A stretch of 13,122 nt of DNA from Propionibacteriaceae bacterium (GCA_031287505.1 JAITSW010000032.1:1-13122), one strand, 5' to 3'. Shown: positions 1 to 7,192, counted from the first letter of the stretch. Notes: generated by a model from the sequence alone, not told the origin. Numbers and translations are program-made.

Positions 1-2501
1 GTCTTTGCCTTGGCTTCGCTGCGGGCCGCGCGGCCCAACTCAACCAGGCGTTTAGTCAAATTCCTCGCCTTCATTAGGCCGGTGTCGATCTCGGACGCAT
101 TCGCCGCCGGCCAGGAAGCCAGGTGTACCGACTCGGGAGCACCGGGGGTGACTGGGACGATCAGATCCAGCCAGACACGTTCGGTGACAAACGGCACCAT
201 GGGGGCCATCAGCCGCACCAAGATGTCGATGGTCTCGTGCAACGTCCACAACGCGTCCGGATTGCCGTCCCAGAAACGGCGGCGGGAGCGCCGGACATAC
301 CAGTTAGAAAGCTCGTCGATAAACGATGAGAGCAGGTTGCCGGCCAGTTGGGTGTCGAAATCATCGAGGGCAGCGGTGACTTTTCGAACCAACTCACCGC
401 GGGTCGAGACCAGCCAGCGGTCAAGGACGTGACGTTCGGCAACCGCAGGTGCAGCCCCGCCGGCAGGCGACCAGTCATTAGCCCGGGCATAAAGACTCTG
501 GAAGGCAACCGTATTCACCAGCGTCATGATGACCTTGCGGACGGTTTCCTGCATCGTCTGGTGCCCTACCCGGCGGCTGGCCCAGGGGGACCCGCCGGCT
601 GCCATAAACCAACGGACGGCGTCCGCGCCATGAGCGTCCATCAGCGGGATAGGCTCCAAGATATTGCCCAGGTGCTTACTCATCTTGCGACCGTCCTCAG
701 CCAGGATGTGCCCTAGGCAAAGCACGTTTTTATAAGACGAGAGGTCAAACACCAATGTGCCGATGGCCATCAAAGAGTAGAACCAGCCCCGGGTCTGGTC
801 GATGGCCTCACAGATGAAATCTGCCGGATACGAGCGCGCGAAAGCCTCCACGGAACCGTCCAGATAGGGGTAGCCGAGCTGGCCAAAAGGCATCGAGCCG
901 GAATCAAACCAGGCGTCAACCACCTCGGGAACCCGATGAGTGGCAAGCCCGCACGTCGGGCAGGGGAAAGCCACGTCGTCCACAAACGGACGGTGCGGAT
1001 CCAGCTGCGAATAGTCTTTGCCGCTGAGCTCGCTCAGTTCGGCGCGGGAACCGACACAAGTCTGGTGGCCTTGGCTGCAACGCCAGATCGGCAGCGGCGT
1101 GCCCCAATAGCGGCTGCGGGACAGCGCCCAGTCGATGTTGTTGTTTAGCCAGTCGCCATAGCGTCCGTCCTTGATGGTCTCGGGGTACCAGGCGGTGTTG
1201 GCATTCTCGCGCAACAGCTCGCCCTTGACGGCAGTGGTGCGGATATACCAAGAAGGCTGGGCGTAGTAGATCAGCCGGGTGTCGCAGCGCCAGCAGAAGG
1301 GATAGGAGTGTTCAACCGGGGTTGCTTCGAAAAGCAGGCCGCGAGCCTTCAAATCAGCGATGATTGGAGCGTCGGCATCCTTGAAAAACAGGCCTCCGAC
1401 TAGGGGTAACGCCGGGTCGAAGGTGCCGTCTGGGAGTACGGGGTTGACCAGCGGCAGGCCATATTGGCGGCAGAGGATCATGTCGATTTCACCAAACGCC
1501 GGAGCTTCGTGAACCAGACCCGTGCCGTCGTCGGTGGTGACGAAATCACCCATCAAGATGTGGTTGGTGCCGCCGACAACCTCGGGGAACTCGACAAAGT
1601 CGAAGGGGCGCGAGTACTTCCAGAACTCCATCTCGGAGCCTTTGACCGTCTTGCCGAGCAGCCAGTTGTCGCCGAGCACCTTCTCGGCCAGTGCCTCGGC
1701 GACGAATAGGGTTTCGCCTTCTGGCTCATCCTTGGCAGCCAGCACATAGGTGACGTCTGGGTGCACGGCGGCAGCGGTGTTGGAGATCAATGTCCAAGGC
1801 GTAGTCGTCCACACCAAAAGGGAAGCCCTGCCCGCATATGGGCCAGACGTAAGCGGCATCCTGACGAAGACGGAGGTGTCTGTGACATCTTGGTAGCCCT
1901 GAGCCAGCTCGTGGTCGCTCAGCGTGGTGCCGCAGCGGGGGCAATAGGGGGCGACGCGGTAATCCTCAACGAGCAGGCCTTTGCCGTGGATCTGCTTGAG
2001 CGCCCACCACACCGACTCGACGTATGAGGGGCTCATCGTCCAGTAGGCGGAATCGAGGTCTACCCAATAACCCATCCGGTTGGTCAGCTCGGTGAAAGCG
2101 TCGACGTGCCGGGTGACAGATTCGCGGCATTTCTTATTGAACGCCTCAACGCCGTACGCCTCAATATCGGGCTTGCCGTTGAAGCCAAGCTCCTTCTCCA
2201 CCGCCAGCTCAACCGGGAGCCCGTGGCAATCCCAGCCGGCGCGACGTTCCACGTGAAAACCCTGCATGGTTTTGAAACGCGGGAAGACATCTTTAAAGAC
2301 CCGGGCTTCAATGTGGTGGGTACCCGGCATGCCGTTTGCGGTAGGCGGCCCCTCGTAAAACGTCCAATCCTGCCGGCCTTCGTTTTGTGCCAGCGACTTG
2401 GCAAAAATGCCATGTTCGTCCCAGAATCTTAGAACGTCGTGCTCCATCGCGGGCAGATCGATCTGTGCGGGCACACTGTTATACATCGGTTTGGTGGTCA
2501 T
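1..2501 (-). CDS. ileS: Isoleucine--tRNA ligase (IleRS), 3' end beyond window
   Basis: Cytoplasmic class I synthetase that charges tRNA-Ile with isoleucine. About 833 codons are present from the ATG at 2501 and the frame stays open to base 1, so the C-terminal 200 or so residues are missing. Visible motifs are the ATP-binding signature in the variant form GTHH (residues 60-63, after PPTANGMP), the stretch GWDCHGLPVE, the cysteine pairs YCPRCG and FCWRCD in the insertion regions, LVWTTTPWTL at the start of the editing region, DAWFDSGSMPF, and KMSKH (residues 606-610, bases 672-686). The anticodon-binding region follows, with RRSRRRFWDG near base 280. The start is supported by GAAGGAAGA 4-12 bases upstream and by the T-box leader in front. 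The GxHH arrangement and overall layout fit the long, eukaryote-like IleRS2 type common in actinobacteria. Identification is very secure; the type assignment is from motif recognition. Confidence 0.97.
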   Translation of the reverse strand, partial: MTTKPMYNSVPAQIDLPAMEHDVLRFWDEHGIFAKSLAQNEGRQDWTFYEGPPTANGMPGTHHIEARVFKDVFPRFKTMQGFHVERRAGWDCHGLPVELAVEKELGFNGKPDIEAYGVEAFNKKCRESVTRHVDAFTELTNRMGYWVDLDSAYWTMSPSYVESVWWALKQIHGKGLLVEDYRVAPYCPRCGTTLSDHELAQGYQDVTDTSVFVRMPLTSGPYAGRASLLVWTTTPWTLISNTAAAVHPDVTYVLAAKDEPEGETLFVAEALAEKVLGDNWLLGKTVKGSEMEFWKYSRPFDFVEFPEVVGGTNHILMGDFVTTDDGTGLVHEAPAFGEIDMILCRQYGLPLVNPVLPDGTFDPALPLVGGLFFKDADAPIIADLKARGLLFEATPVEHSYPFCWRCDTRLIYYAQPSWYIRTTAVKGELLRENANTAWYPETIKDGRYGDWLNNNIDWALSRSRYWGTPLPIWRCSQGHQTCVGSRAELSELSGKDYSQLDPHRPFVDDVAFPCPTCGLATHRVPEVVDAWFDSGSMPFGQLGYPYLDGSVEAFARSYPADFICEAIDQTRGWFYSLMAIGTLVFDLSSYKNVLCLGHILAEDGRKMSKHLGNILEPIPLMDAHGADAVRWFMAAGGSPWASRRVGHQTMQETVRKVIMTLVNTVAFQSLYARANDWSPAGGAAPAVAERHVLDRWLVSTRGELVRKVTAALDDFDTQLAGNLLSSFIDELSNWYVRRSRRRFWDGNPDALWTLHETIDILVRLMAPMVPFVTERVWLDLIVPVTPGAPESVHLASWPAANASEIDTGLMKARNLTKRLVELGRAARSEAKAK

Positions 2502-2504
2502 ATT

Positions 2505-2672
2505 CTTCCTTCGTCTACTTGAAGGGACGAGCCTCACACCCGCGGTACCACCCTTCTTGGCCTGAAGACCCGCTCAAGTGAGTGTTTGCTGCCAGTTCTA
2601 ATGAGCACCCTTAGCGGACGCCGTTCTGCTGGCGGCTCCGAGGTGATAGCCCCATCATCGCCTTGCAATCCG
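2505..2672 (-). promoter_or_regulatory. T-box riboswitch of ileS (translational, short Stem I type)
   Basis: The leader in front of ileS carries the conserved T-box sequence AGGGTGGTACCGCG (bases 2554-2541). Its TGGT (2550-2547) would pair with the ACCA end of uncharged tRNA-Ile. Further upstream is GGGCTATCACC (about 2654-2643), whose ATC (2647-2645) is an isoleucine specifier codon. No terminator with a T run follows. Instead CCTTC (2525-2521) can pair with the Shine-Dalgarno GAAGG (2512-2508) across an 8-base loop. The same bases can pair with AAGGG of the T-box (2555-2551) in the competing fold. This is the sequestrator/antisequestrator layout known for actinobacterial ileS T-boxes: uncharged tRNA frees the ribosome binding site. 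Motifs and pairings are read directly; the mechanism is from the known family; the 5' boundary is approximate. Confidence 0.93.
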
Positions 2673-2677
2673 GAACG

Positions 2678-2683
2678 ATTCTA
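2678..2683 (-). promoter_or_regulatory. Candidate -10 box for ileS leader
   Basis: TAGAAT read on the minus strand lies just upstream of the T-box leader and would place the transcript start near 2671, immediately before the leader folds begin. No good -35 hexamer is visible at 17 +/- 1 bases, so this is only a candidate. Confidence 0.35.
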
Positions 2684-2943
2684 GCGCGTGTGTCTGCGTC
2701 GAGGGGAATTGTGTTGGTGAGGTTGTTGCTTTCATGTGCGCCAGCCGCAGATCCGTCTTTAGGCGCTTGCGTAAGCATGCGGAAAGGGAAAATGTGCCGA
2801 GAGAGTGGGACGAACGAGGGCAACACCAAAGGCAAACGACGCATGTCGGGCGGTTCACCCAATCGACAACATCCACTGGGCGGTTCACATCTTTTTTAGG
2901 CGGCCGTCCCTACACGCTTGACGGAGACTGTTGACTGGTTTAT
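2684..2943. other. Gene-poor interval with a GGGCGGTTCAC direct repeat
   Basis: About 260 bases between the ileS leader and the truncated ATPase. Short open frames exist on both strands, but none has a recognisable protein or a convincing ribosome binding site. The only structure seen is an 11-base direct repeat, GGGCGGTTCAC, at 2848-2858 and 2878-2888 (30-base period). It may be decayed mobile DNA, but no insertion-sequence gene is recognisable. Confidence 0.5.
2848..2888. repeat. Direct repeat GGGCGGTTCAC x2, 30-base period
   Basis: Two perfect copies of GGGCGGTTCAC at 2848-2858 and 2878-2888. Copies at short intervals can be protein-binding sites at a transposon end or a promoter. No adjacent transposase is visible, so the role is unknown. 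Confidence 0.6.
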
Positions 2944-3588
2944 TTACGCCCCGAGCAAAATAGCGGGGATGACGTGGACTTTATCTGGCCTAGTGTAAGC
3001 ATAAGGACCGGGTGTGATAATGATTTTCGTGACGTTATAGGTGGCGAATGCTTCAGCGAACCAATTCAGATGCCTGACATCTGAGGTATCAACAATGGGA
3101 TTGAGCTTGACTTCTACAGCGATGACATCTCTGCCCCGCGCAATTACGAAATCCACTTCGCGTTTGCCCTCTTTCAACCGCAGATGGCCAAGTCTCGCAT
3201 CGTTAACTGCTGCGTACGTGTGCAAACTCTGCACCACTAACGCTTCAAAGAACCTTCCCAGTAGAGTGCTTTGCTGTGGACCGAGTGGATCAGGAGTACT
3301 TCCCCGCAAGAGATTGTCCGCAGAAAGATCTAATAATCGGGCAGCCAAGGCTGGATCGGCCAGAAAGTGCTTGGGGGATCTCGTCAGAGTTGGGAGTGAA
3401 CTACCTACTGGAAGCCAAGGATCAACCTCGTCGGTGAGCCAGGCTCCTGCAAGTGCGTCACGATAGACCAAGGTTAGATCCTTCGATGGCTTGTCTGGCT
3501 GTCCAGCAGTGGCGGCGTTAAGAATCTGGGTGTAGTTCGCTGTAGCATATCCGTCGTTTCGCCACCGAGAAATCCGTCGTTTGGACAC
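2944..3588 (-). pseudogene. AAA_14/DUF4143 ATPase, N-terminal half lost
   Basis: A 214-residue frame from a GTG at 3588 to TAA at 2944. From about residue 13 on (YATANYTQILNAATAG) it matches the C-terminal half of the ATPase at 11943-13122. Shared landmarks are KPxK, YRDxL, SPKHxLADPA, the nuclease-like KREVDF (E144, D146) with VEVK (E159, K161), and RHLNW. By alignment with that gene the break corresponds to its residue 217 or so, so the P-loop and Walker B are absent and it cannot be a working ATPase. The first 13 or so codons, including the GTG, are translated 23-bp repeat sequence rather than ATPase. The PD-(D/E)XK-like residues survive, so an orphan C-terminal domain protein cannot be excluded, but no Shine-Dalgarno is evident. 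Most likely a decayed gene with an internal deletion, or one cut by a repeat-bearing element. Confidence 0.85.
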
Positions 3589-3610
3589 CGAGTTATCCGT
3601 CGTTTGGACA
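3549..3610 (-). repeat. 23-bp tandem repeat array, 2 full and 1 partial unit
   Basis: Read on the minus strand, units start at 3610, 3587 and 3564. The first two share the core TGTCCAAACGACGGAT followed by 7 bases ending CTCGG. The third, TGGCGAAACGACGGAT, has two changes and runs straight into the ATPase remnant. The period equals that of the array at 11875-11939 in front of another DUF4143 ATPase, although the sequences differ. Short repeats beginning with TG also recall the multi-repeat ends of IS21-type elements; no transposase is present here. The outer edge overlaps a perfect palindrome, GACACTAGTGTC (3607-3618). Confidence 0.9.
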
Positions 3611-3637
3611 CTAGTGTCACCCGATACACCCCGTCAA

Positions 3638-3667
3638 AACGTTATTCGTAACGTTATTTGGAACGTT
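3638..3667. repeat. AACGTT repeat, three copies at 12-base period
   Basis: AACGTT occurs at 3638-3643, 3650-3655 and 3662-3667. The first two copies are extended by ATT. The hexamer is itself palindromic and the copies sit about one helical turn apart, which would suit a cooperatively binding protein. It lies between the MarR gene's stop and the 23-bp array; its function is unknown. Confidence 0.6.
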
Positions 3668-3679
3668 GGGATCTGGTTC

Positions 3680-4120
3680 TCACTCTGGTGTCAGTGTTTG
3701 AAGCAGTGCTGTCAGGATGTTTTTGTCTGCTCCAAGAGGCCCAAAGAATGCATCGTCGACATCTTCGACTGCCAATATTGCTTGATTTACTTTTGATAGG
3801 CCTTGGGGTGTGATTACGACGCTTCTGGCTCGACCGTCAAAAGGATGGGCACGCCGCTCCACCCATTCCAGGGTTTCCAACGTGCGAAGTACCTGCGACG
3901 TCATCATGACATCTGCTCTGATGTAGGTGGCAAGGGCGCGTTGAGTGAGTGGTTCGTCTGTGGGAAGATGCGCTAACGCGGCCAATAACACGAACTGCAT
4001 ATGCGTTAAGCCGAAGGGCTCTAGGGCTGCCCGTTGAGCTGCCTGCCAGCGGTTGGTTGCCCGCCACAGCGCAAGCCCGGTCGATTCCTCTTCGTGTGGG
4101 TAGCGGGTGGCCAGACTCAT
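3680..4120 (-). CDS. MarR family transcriptional regulator
   Basis: 146 residues from the ATG at 4120 (MSLATRYPHEEE). A dimeric winged-helix DNA-binding repressor is expected. The helix-turn-helix and wing span about residues 58-105 (LTQRALATYI, then VMMTSQVLRTLETLEWVER and the wing DGRARSVVITPQG), the classic MarR pattern. The start is chosen because the ATG overlaps the stop of the upstream SRPBCC gene in ATGA and has AGGAG upstream. A longer frame to 4213 would add 31 residues that translate the SRPBCC coding region. Co-transcribed and probably translationally coupled with that gene. It likely represses the operon through the palindrome at 4547-4566. The ligand is not deducible. Confidence 0.92.
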   Translation of the reverse strand: MSLATRYPHEEESTGLALWRATNRWQAAQRAALEPFGLTHMQFVLLAALAHLPTDEPLTQRALATYIRADVMMTSQVLRTLETLEWVERRAHPFDGRARSVVITPQGLSKVNQAILAVEDVDDAFFGPLGADKNILTALLQTLTPE

Positions 4121-4542
4121 ATCGTTTGGCTCTCTCCTTGTGCCACGAGAGTGTCTAAACCTTCTTGGGCGGAAGCCGCAAGCCCTGGCCCGATAATACG
4201 CCGCCATAACCATCCCAGCGGGCCAGCTACTTCCACGGTGACCGCCAGGTTGGTGATCCCGGCATTGGACTCGACAACGTGCCGAAAGGTCACGCGGGCT
4301 CCAGGCATGTTCGACACATTCGTGAATTCGCGTTCCGGGTCGAACACAGTGATCTCAAACGATGTCTTTGGGCCGTTTTTGGGTTTGAGGCTCCCCGTAA
4401 CCCCCACTGCAGGATGTCCGTTCAGAGAAGCTGACTCACAGGTCTGATCCCAAGTCGGCCAAGAAGCCACATCTGCCCACCGTTCGACAAACCAGTTCGG
4501 ACGAAGAGTTGAAGTAGCTGTGGCCCGGGTTATCTCACTCAT
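4117..4542 (-). CDS. SRPBCC family protein (START/polyketide cyclase-like fold)
   Basis: 141 residues from the ATG at 4542 (MSEITRATATSTLRPNWFVERWADVASWPTWD). The opening, in which a residue pair such as VERWADV is followed by WPTWD, and the later PEREFTNVSNMPGARVTFRHVVE are typical of SRPBCC small-ligand-binding or lipid-transfer-like proteins. No membrane segment or signal peptide is seen. Substrate and reaction are unknown. The frame extends 18 codons further upstream to 4596, but that stretch is the promoter/operator region. The ATG at 4542 lies where transcription should start, so a leaderless message is likely. It forms an operon with the MarR regulator (ATGA overlap), a pairing common in actinobacteria. 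Confidence 0.85.
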   Translation of the reverse strand: MSEITRATATSTLRPNWFVERWADVASWPTWDQTCESASLNGHPAVGVTGSLKPKNGPKTSFEITVFDPEREFTNVSNMPGARVTFRHVVESNAGITNLAVTVEVAGPLGWLWRRIIGPGLAASAQEGLDTLVAQGESQTI

Positions 4543-4546
4543 AAAT

Positions 4547-4578
4547 ATAGTATGCGCGCTTACTATTAATAGAGTCAA
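4547..4578 (-). promoter_or_regulatory. Promoter and MarR-type operator of the SRPBCC-marR operon
   Basis: Bases 4547-4566 form a 20-bp near-perfect palindrome (arms ATAGTA and TACTAT around a GCGCGC core, one mismatched pair). On the minus strand TTGACT (4578-4573) is a good -35. A -10-like CATACT/TACTAT lies inside the palindrome, with a spacer of 18-20 bases. Transcription would begin at or next to the ATG at 4542. The palindrome over the -10 is the expected position for a MarR repressor; binding by this operon's own MarR is inferred. Confidence 0.75.
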
Positions 4579-4656
4579 ATCGTTCCCCATAGACAACAGG
4601 ATTGTTGAGCCGGTGTATTTCGGTGTTTGGGCTGATCAAAAAGTGCTGGCAGATTC

Positions 4657-5892
4657 CTACACCTCTAGCAACCACTCCAAAACATTGAGCTGTTGGATTC
4701 CCTCGTGGGAAATTGGCGGAGCCGTGTCTAGTGTTAAAAGCACGCGTCGGTTATAGTCTCGGATGGCCTGCAAGGGGGCAAGCTCACGCTGAAGTGTTTT
4801 GTCGTCTCGTACTGTTGTGGAGACTTGGTAGTAAGTAGTTGCGTCATTGCCATTAGCGACAAAGTCAACTTCCTTAGCATTGATGCGGCCAACATGAACC
4901 TCATGGTTGCGGCGCAGCAATTCCAGATAGACGACATTCTCTAAGATTTGACCTTCGTCTGTACGGGCTGACCCGAGCAGCATGCGTCTGAGAGCCGGAT
5001 CCACGAGGTAATACTTGTCTGGTGAACTGAGAAGCCGAGAGCCCGAAAGATCTAGTGGACGTGCCTGGTAGAACACATAGGCGTCCGTCAATCCTTTGAG
5101 GTAACTCTCTACGGTGTGTCTGCTGATTTTCGTGCCTGCCGTAGTGAGGGTGTCACTGATGCGTTTCACCGAGGTCAGGTTTCCAACATTTGAAGCAAGG
5201 AAATCGACCACTCGTCCCAAAGTGGCAGTGCTGGCCACTTTTTGAGCGGAGGCAACGTCCTGGAAAAGGACAGTGCTGAGGATTCCCCGTAAGTAGGTGT
5301 CAATCATGGGCAGGTTGCCGCCGAGTTGCAGGGTTCCCGGGAATGATCCGTTAGTGATGTAATCCCGGTATAGCTCTTCACGGGTGGGTGAAAACTCTGG
5401 CTTGCCGTCCATTGCGGAAACCCCAACTCTCCCCGATACATATTCGCTAAACGACAGGGGGAGCATGGGCAACTCGACATACCGCCCGGAAAGCAAAGTC
5501 GCGAGTTCCCCCGAGAGCAGATGGGAGGAGGAACCGGTGAGGTAAAGATCGATATTTTTTTTCAGGCGCAATCCACTAACAAGTTTCTGGAATTCATTCA
5601 CCTGTTGGATTTCATCAACGAACACATAGTTCATCGCATCTGGGATAAGTCGAGACGAAACGTCGTTGTAGAACAACCTCCAATCGTCCACATATTTGTC
5701 GTTATCAGGGTCTTCGAGATTAACGCTGTGGATGTTGGACGCGGCCACCCCATCGCGAAGCAGTTGATCAGCGAAAACCTCCATAATCGTAGATTTTCCG
5801 CATCTCCGAACTCCCGTTATGACCTTGATTACATCTCTGTCTCGCCAGTTAGTGAGCCATGCCAAGTACTTTGGACGATCGACAAGAGTCAC
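4657..5892 (-). CDS. AAA_14/DUF4143 ATPase, intact
   Basis: 411 residues from a GTG at 5892. Walker A GVRRCGKST (residues 27-35), Walker B YVFVDEIQ (89-96) and sensor-like LTGSSSHLLSGE (118-129) form the AAA_14 domain. The C-terminal DUF4143 part contains YYLVDPALRRMLLG, ENVVYLELLRR and the nuclease-like EVDFV (341-345). At the position where relatives carry ExK it has YQVS (about 355-358), so the PD-(D/E)XK centre looks incomplete. The GTG is preferred because AGGAG sits 7 bases before it. The TTG at 5913 lies inside a palindrome at the predicted transcript start and has no such site. Members are predicted soluble P-loop ATPases whose biological role is not established. It belongs to a different subgroup from the other two ATPase loci here. 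The promoter is flanked by two identical palindromes. Confidence 0.93.
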   Translation of the reverse strand: MTLVDRPKYLAWLTNWRDRDVIKVITGVRRCGKSTIMEVFADQLLRDGVAASNIHSVNLEDPDNDKYVDDWRLFYNDVSSRLIPDAMNYVFVDEIQQVNEFQKLVSGLRLKKNIDLYLTGSSSHLLSGELATLLSGRYVELPMLPLSFSEYVSGRVGVSAMDGKPEFSPTREELYRDYITNGSFPGTLQLGGNLPMIDTYLRGILSTVLFQDVASAQKVASTATLGRVVDFLASNVGNLTSVKRISDTLTTAGTKISRHTVESYLKGLTDAYVFYQARPLDLSGSRLLSSPDKYYLVDPALRRMLLGSARTDEGQILENVVYLELLRRNHEVHVGRINAKEVDFVANGNDATTYYQVSTTVRDDKTLQRELAPLQAIRDYNRRVLLTLDTAPPISHEGIQQLNVLEWLLEV

Positions 5893-5898
5893 GCTATA

Positions 5899-5904
5899 TC
5901 TCCT
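5899..5904 (-). promoter_or_regulatory. Ribosome binding site that fixes the GTG start of the ATPase
   Basis: AGGAGA on the minus strand lies 6-7 bases upstream of GTG 5892. This near-consensus site favours the GTG over the upstream TTG at 5913. Confidence 0.8.
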
Positions 5905-5907
5905 AGG

Positions 5908-5963
5908 TGGCAACGTATTGCCAATACTACTTGATATCTTTTACACATGGCAACGTATTGCCA
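5908..5963 (-). promoter_or_regulatory. Promoter bracketed by two identical 16-bp palindromes
   Basis: TGGCAACGTATTGCCA occurs at 5908-5923 and again at 5948-5963, exactly 40 bases apart; the distal copy extends to 18 bp (5947-5964). Each has arms TGGCAA/TTGCCA around a 4-base centre. On the minus strand the distal copy supplies a -35 (TTGCCA, 5953-5948). TAGTAT (5929-5924) is a candidate -10 with an 18-base spacer. The proximal copy covers the predicted transcript start. This is a typical double-operator repression layout. The regulator is not in the window as far as can be told. Confidence 0.8.
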
Positions 5964-6020
5964 TGCAAAAGTGACATATCGCTGACGGGAATTGTTTTGG
6001 TTTGAGGTTGGGGCCGGGAG

Positions 6021-6869
6021 TTAGACAGTTCGGGCTTGAAGAATCTTCTCAATGAGAACGGCAACGCCGTCTTCTTTGTTCGAGGCGGTAATGCCATCTG
6101 CGGCAGCCTTTGTCTGAGCTGCGGCATCGGCCATGGCTGCTCCGTAAGCCGCCCATTGGATCATGTTGATGTCGTTGCGGGCATCACCGACAGTGACGAC
6201 TCCTTCGCGGGGAATCTTCAGGGCTTTGCAAAGCTTTGCGATACCGGTGGACTTATCGACTCCGTGGGCGGCGATCTCAACGAAGGGCGCTCCGGACGTT
6301 GTCGCCGTGTAGCCGTCGATATCCGATTTTTCCAACGCCTCGAAAAGTTCATCTGAAGTGACCTGCGGATGGCGCGCGGTGAATTTAACGGCCGTCTTCG
6401 ACATGATCTCGGCGATCTCGACGATTTGGAGCGAGAAGTCGGGAGGATAGTTGTCTTCTTTCATGGCGAACTCGTAGTAGTCCTGCTCGACCAACATCGT
6501 CGCTCCGGCATCTTGGGATGATCCGAACGTGACTCCTGGGCAGATGTCGGTGAGATAGTCGACAATCTTTGCGATCACCTGCGCCTCTAGGTAGGTGGCG
6601 AAAAGGACATCATTCGTCTTAAGGTCGTACCCGACGGCTCCATTCGAGGCAATGGCGTAACGCACCTCGATATCGCGCAAAGCGTCTGGGAAGTAGGAAA
6701 CTGCTCTGCCAGTAGCTGCCACTACTTGGATGCCAGCCGCGTGTGCAGCGCTAACAGCGGACTTCACCCGTGGCGAAAAAGTAGAGTGCCCGTAGAGCAT
6801 GGTGCCATCAAGATCGCTGGCAATAAGCTGAACCCTATTAGCCAGCTCCGGCGAGATTTCGAGATTCAC
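6021..6869 (-). CDS. Cof-type HAD-superfamily hydrolase
   Basis: 282 residues from a GTG at 6869. All HAD phosphatase motifs are present: motif I DLDGTM (nucleophile D19, acid/base D21), motif II ATGR (52-55), the motif III lysine in GVDKSTGI (K206), and motif IV VGDARND (227-233). The large C2-type cap between motifs II and III marks the Cof/YbjI-like class, Mg-dependent phosphatases acting on sugar phosphates, FMN or similar small phosphates. The actual substrate cannot be read. The GTG overlaps the stop of the TfoX-like gene (GTGA), so it is translationally coupled and is the last gene of the dnaX operon. No clear terminator follows it. Confidence 0.94.
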   Translation of the reverse strand: MNLEISPELANRVQLIASDLDGTMLYGHSTFSPRVKSAVSAAHAAGIQVVAATGRAVSYFPDALRDIEVRYAIASNGAVGYDLKTNDVLFATYLEAQVIAKIVDYLTDICPGVTFGSSQDAGATMLVEQDYYEFAMKEDNYPPDFSLQIVEIAEIMSKTAVKFTARHPQVTSDELFEALEKSDIDGYTATTSGAPFVEIAAHGVDKSTGIAKLCKALKIPREGVVTVGDARNDINMIQWAAYGAAMADAAAQTKAAADGITASNKEDGVAVLIEKILQARTV

Positions 6870-7192
6870 TTTTTTGCCGCCTTTTTTCTTGGCTTGGGGA
6901 CGTCGGTGATTGGCTCCAACGCGCCAACGACGGCTTGGGCAATTTCTGAGTCGTCTATGGGAAGAACATAGTGTTCTTTGGCACCCTCATATGGGAAGCC
7001 GGTTTCAGCGTCGGGAAGTAACTGCGCCACTTGCGGGAGCATCTTTACGAAAACCGTGTTGTCGCAAATCAACAGGATTGGCTTGTCATTGACATAGACC
7101 AGGTATTCGCCGAACATTTTGCGATAGCGCAACTCCCAAGGACCCTGCACTTGGTCGATGACGAACAAGACGAAATCCTCACCGGTGGCCAT
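6866..7192 (-). CDS. TfoX N-terminal-domain family protein
   Basis: 108 residues. The pattern [27 protein letters not shown], followed by [13 protein letters not shown], is the TfoX/Sxy N-terminal domain. The family includes competence regulators in gammaproteobacteria, but stand-alone N-terminal-domain proteins like this are widespread and mostly uncharacterised, so a competence role should not be assumed. It ends in a lysine-rich tail ([10 protein letters not shown]), possibly nucleic-acid-binding. It overlaps the 3' end of recR by 14 bases and its own stop overlaps the GTG of the HAD gene, placing it firmly inside the dnaX-recR operon. Confidence 0.85.
   Translation of the reverse strand: MATGEDFVLFVIDQVQGPWELRYRKMFGEYLVYVNDKPILLICDNTVFVKMLPQVAQLLPDAETGFPYEGAKEHYVLPIDDSEIAQAVVGALEPITDVPKPRKKAAKK

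Noticed and set aside
10..2432. Many short frames opposite or out of phase with ileS
   Set aside because: They are shadows of one continuous IleRS frame running from 2501 to the window edge.
2611..2934. Short overlapping frames on both strands downstream of the ATPase remnant
   Set aside because: No recognisable protein, no ribosome binding site, and part overlaps the ileS leader.
3549..3610. Definite insertion-sequence end
   Set aside because: The layout resembles IS21-type terminal repeats, but there is no transposase, no partner end and no target duplication; kept only as an alternative.
4121..4213. 31-codon upstream extension of the MarR frame
   Set aside because: It lies inside the SRPBCC coding sequence; the ATGA overlap and AGGAG support the start at 4120.
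5893..5913. TTG at 5913 as start of the intact ATPase
   Set aside because: It falls within the palindrome at the predicted transcript start and lacks a ribosome binding site; GTG 5892 has AGGAG at good spacing.
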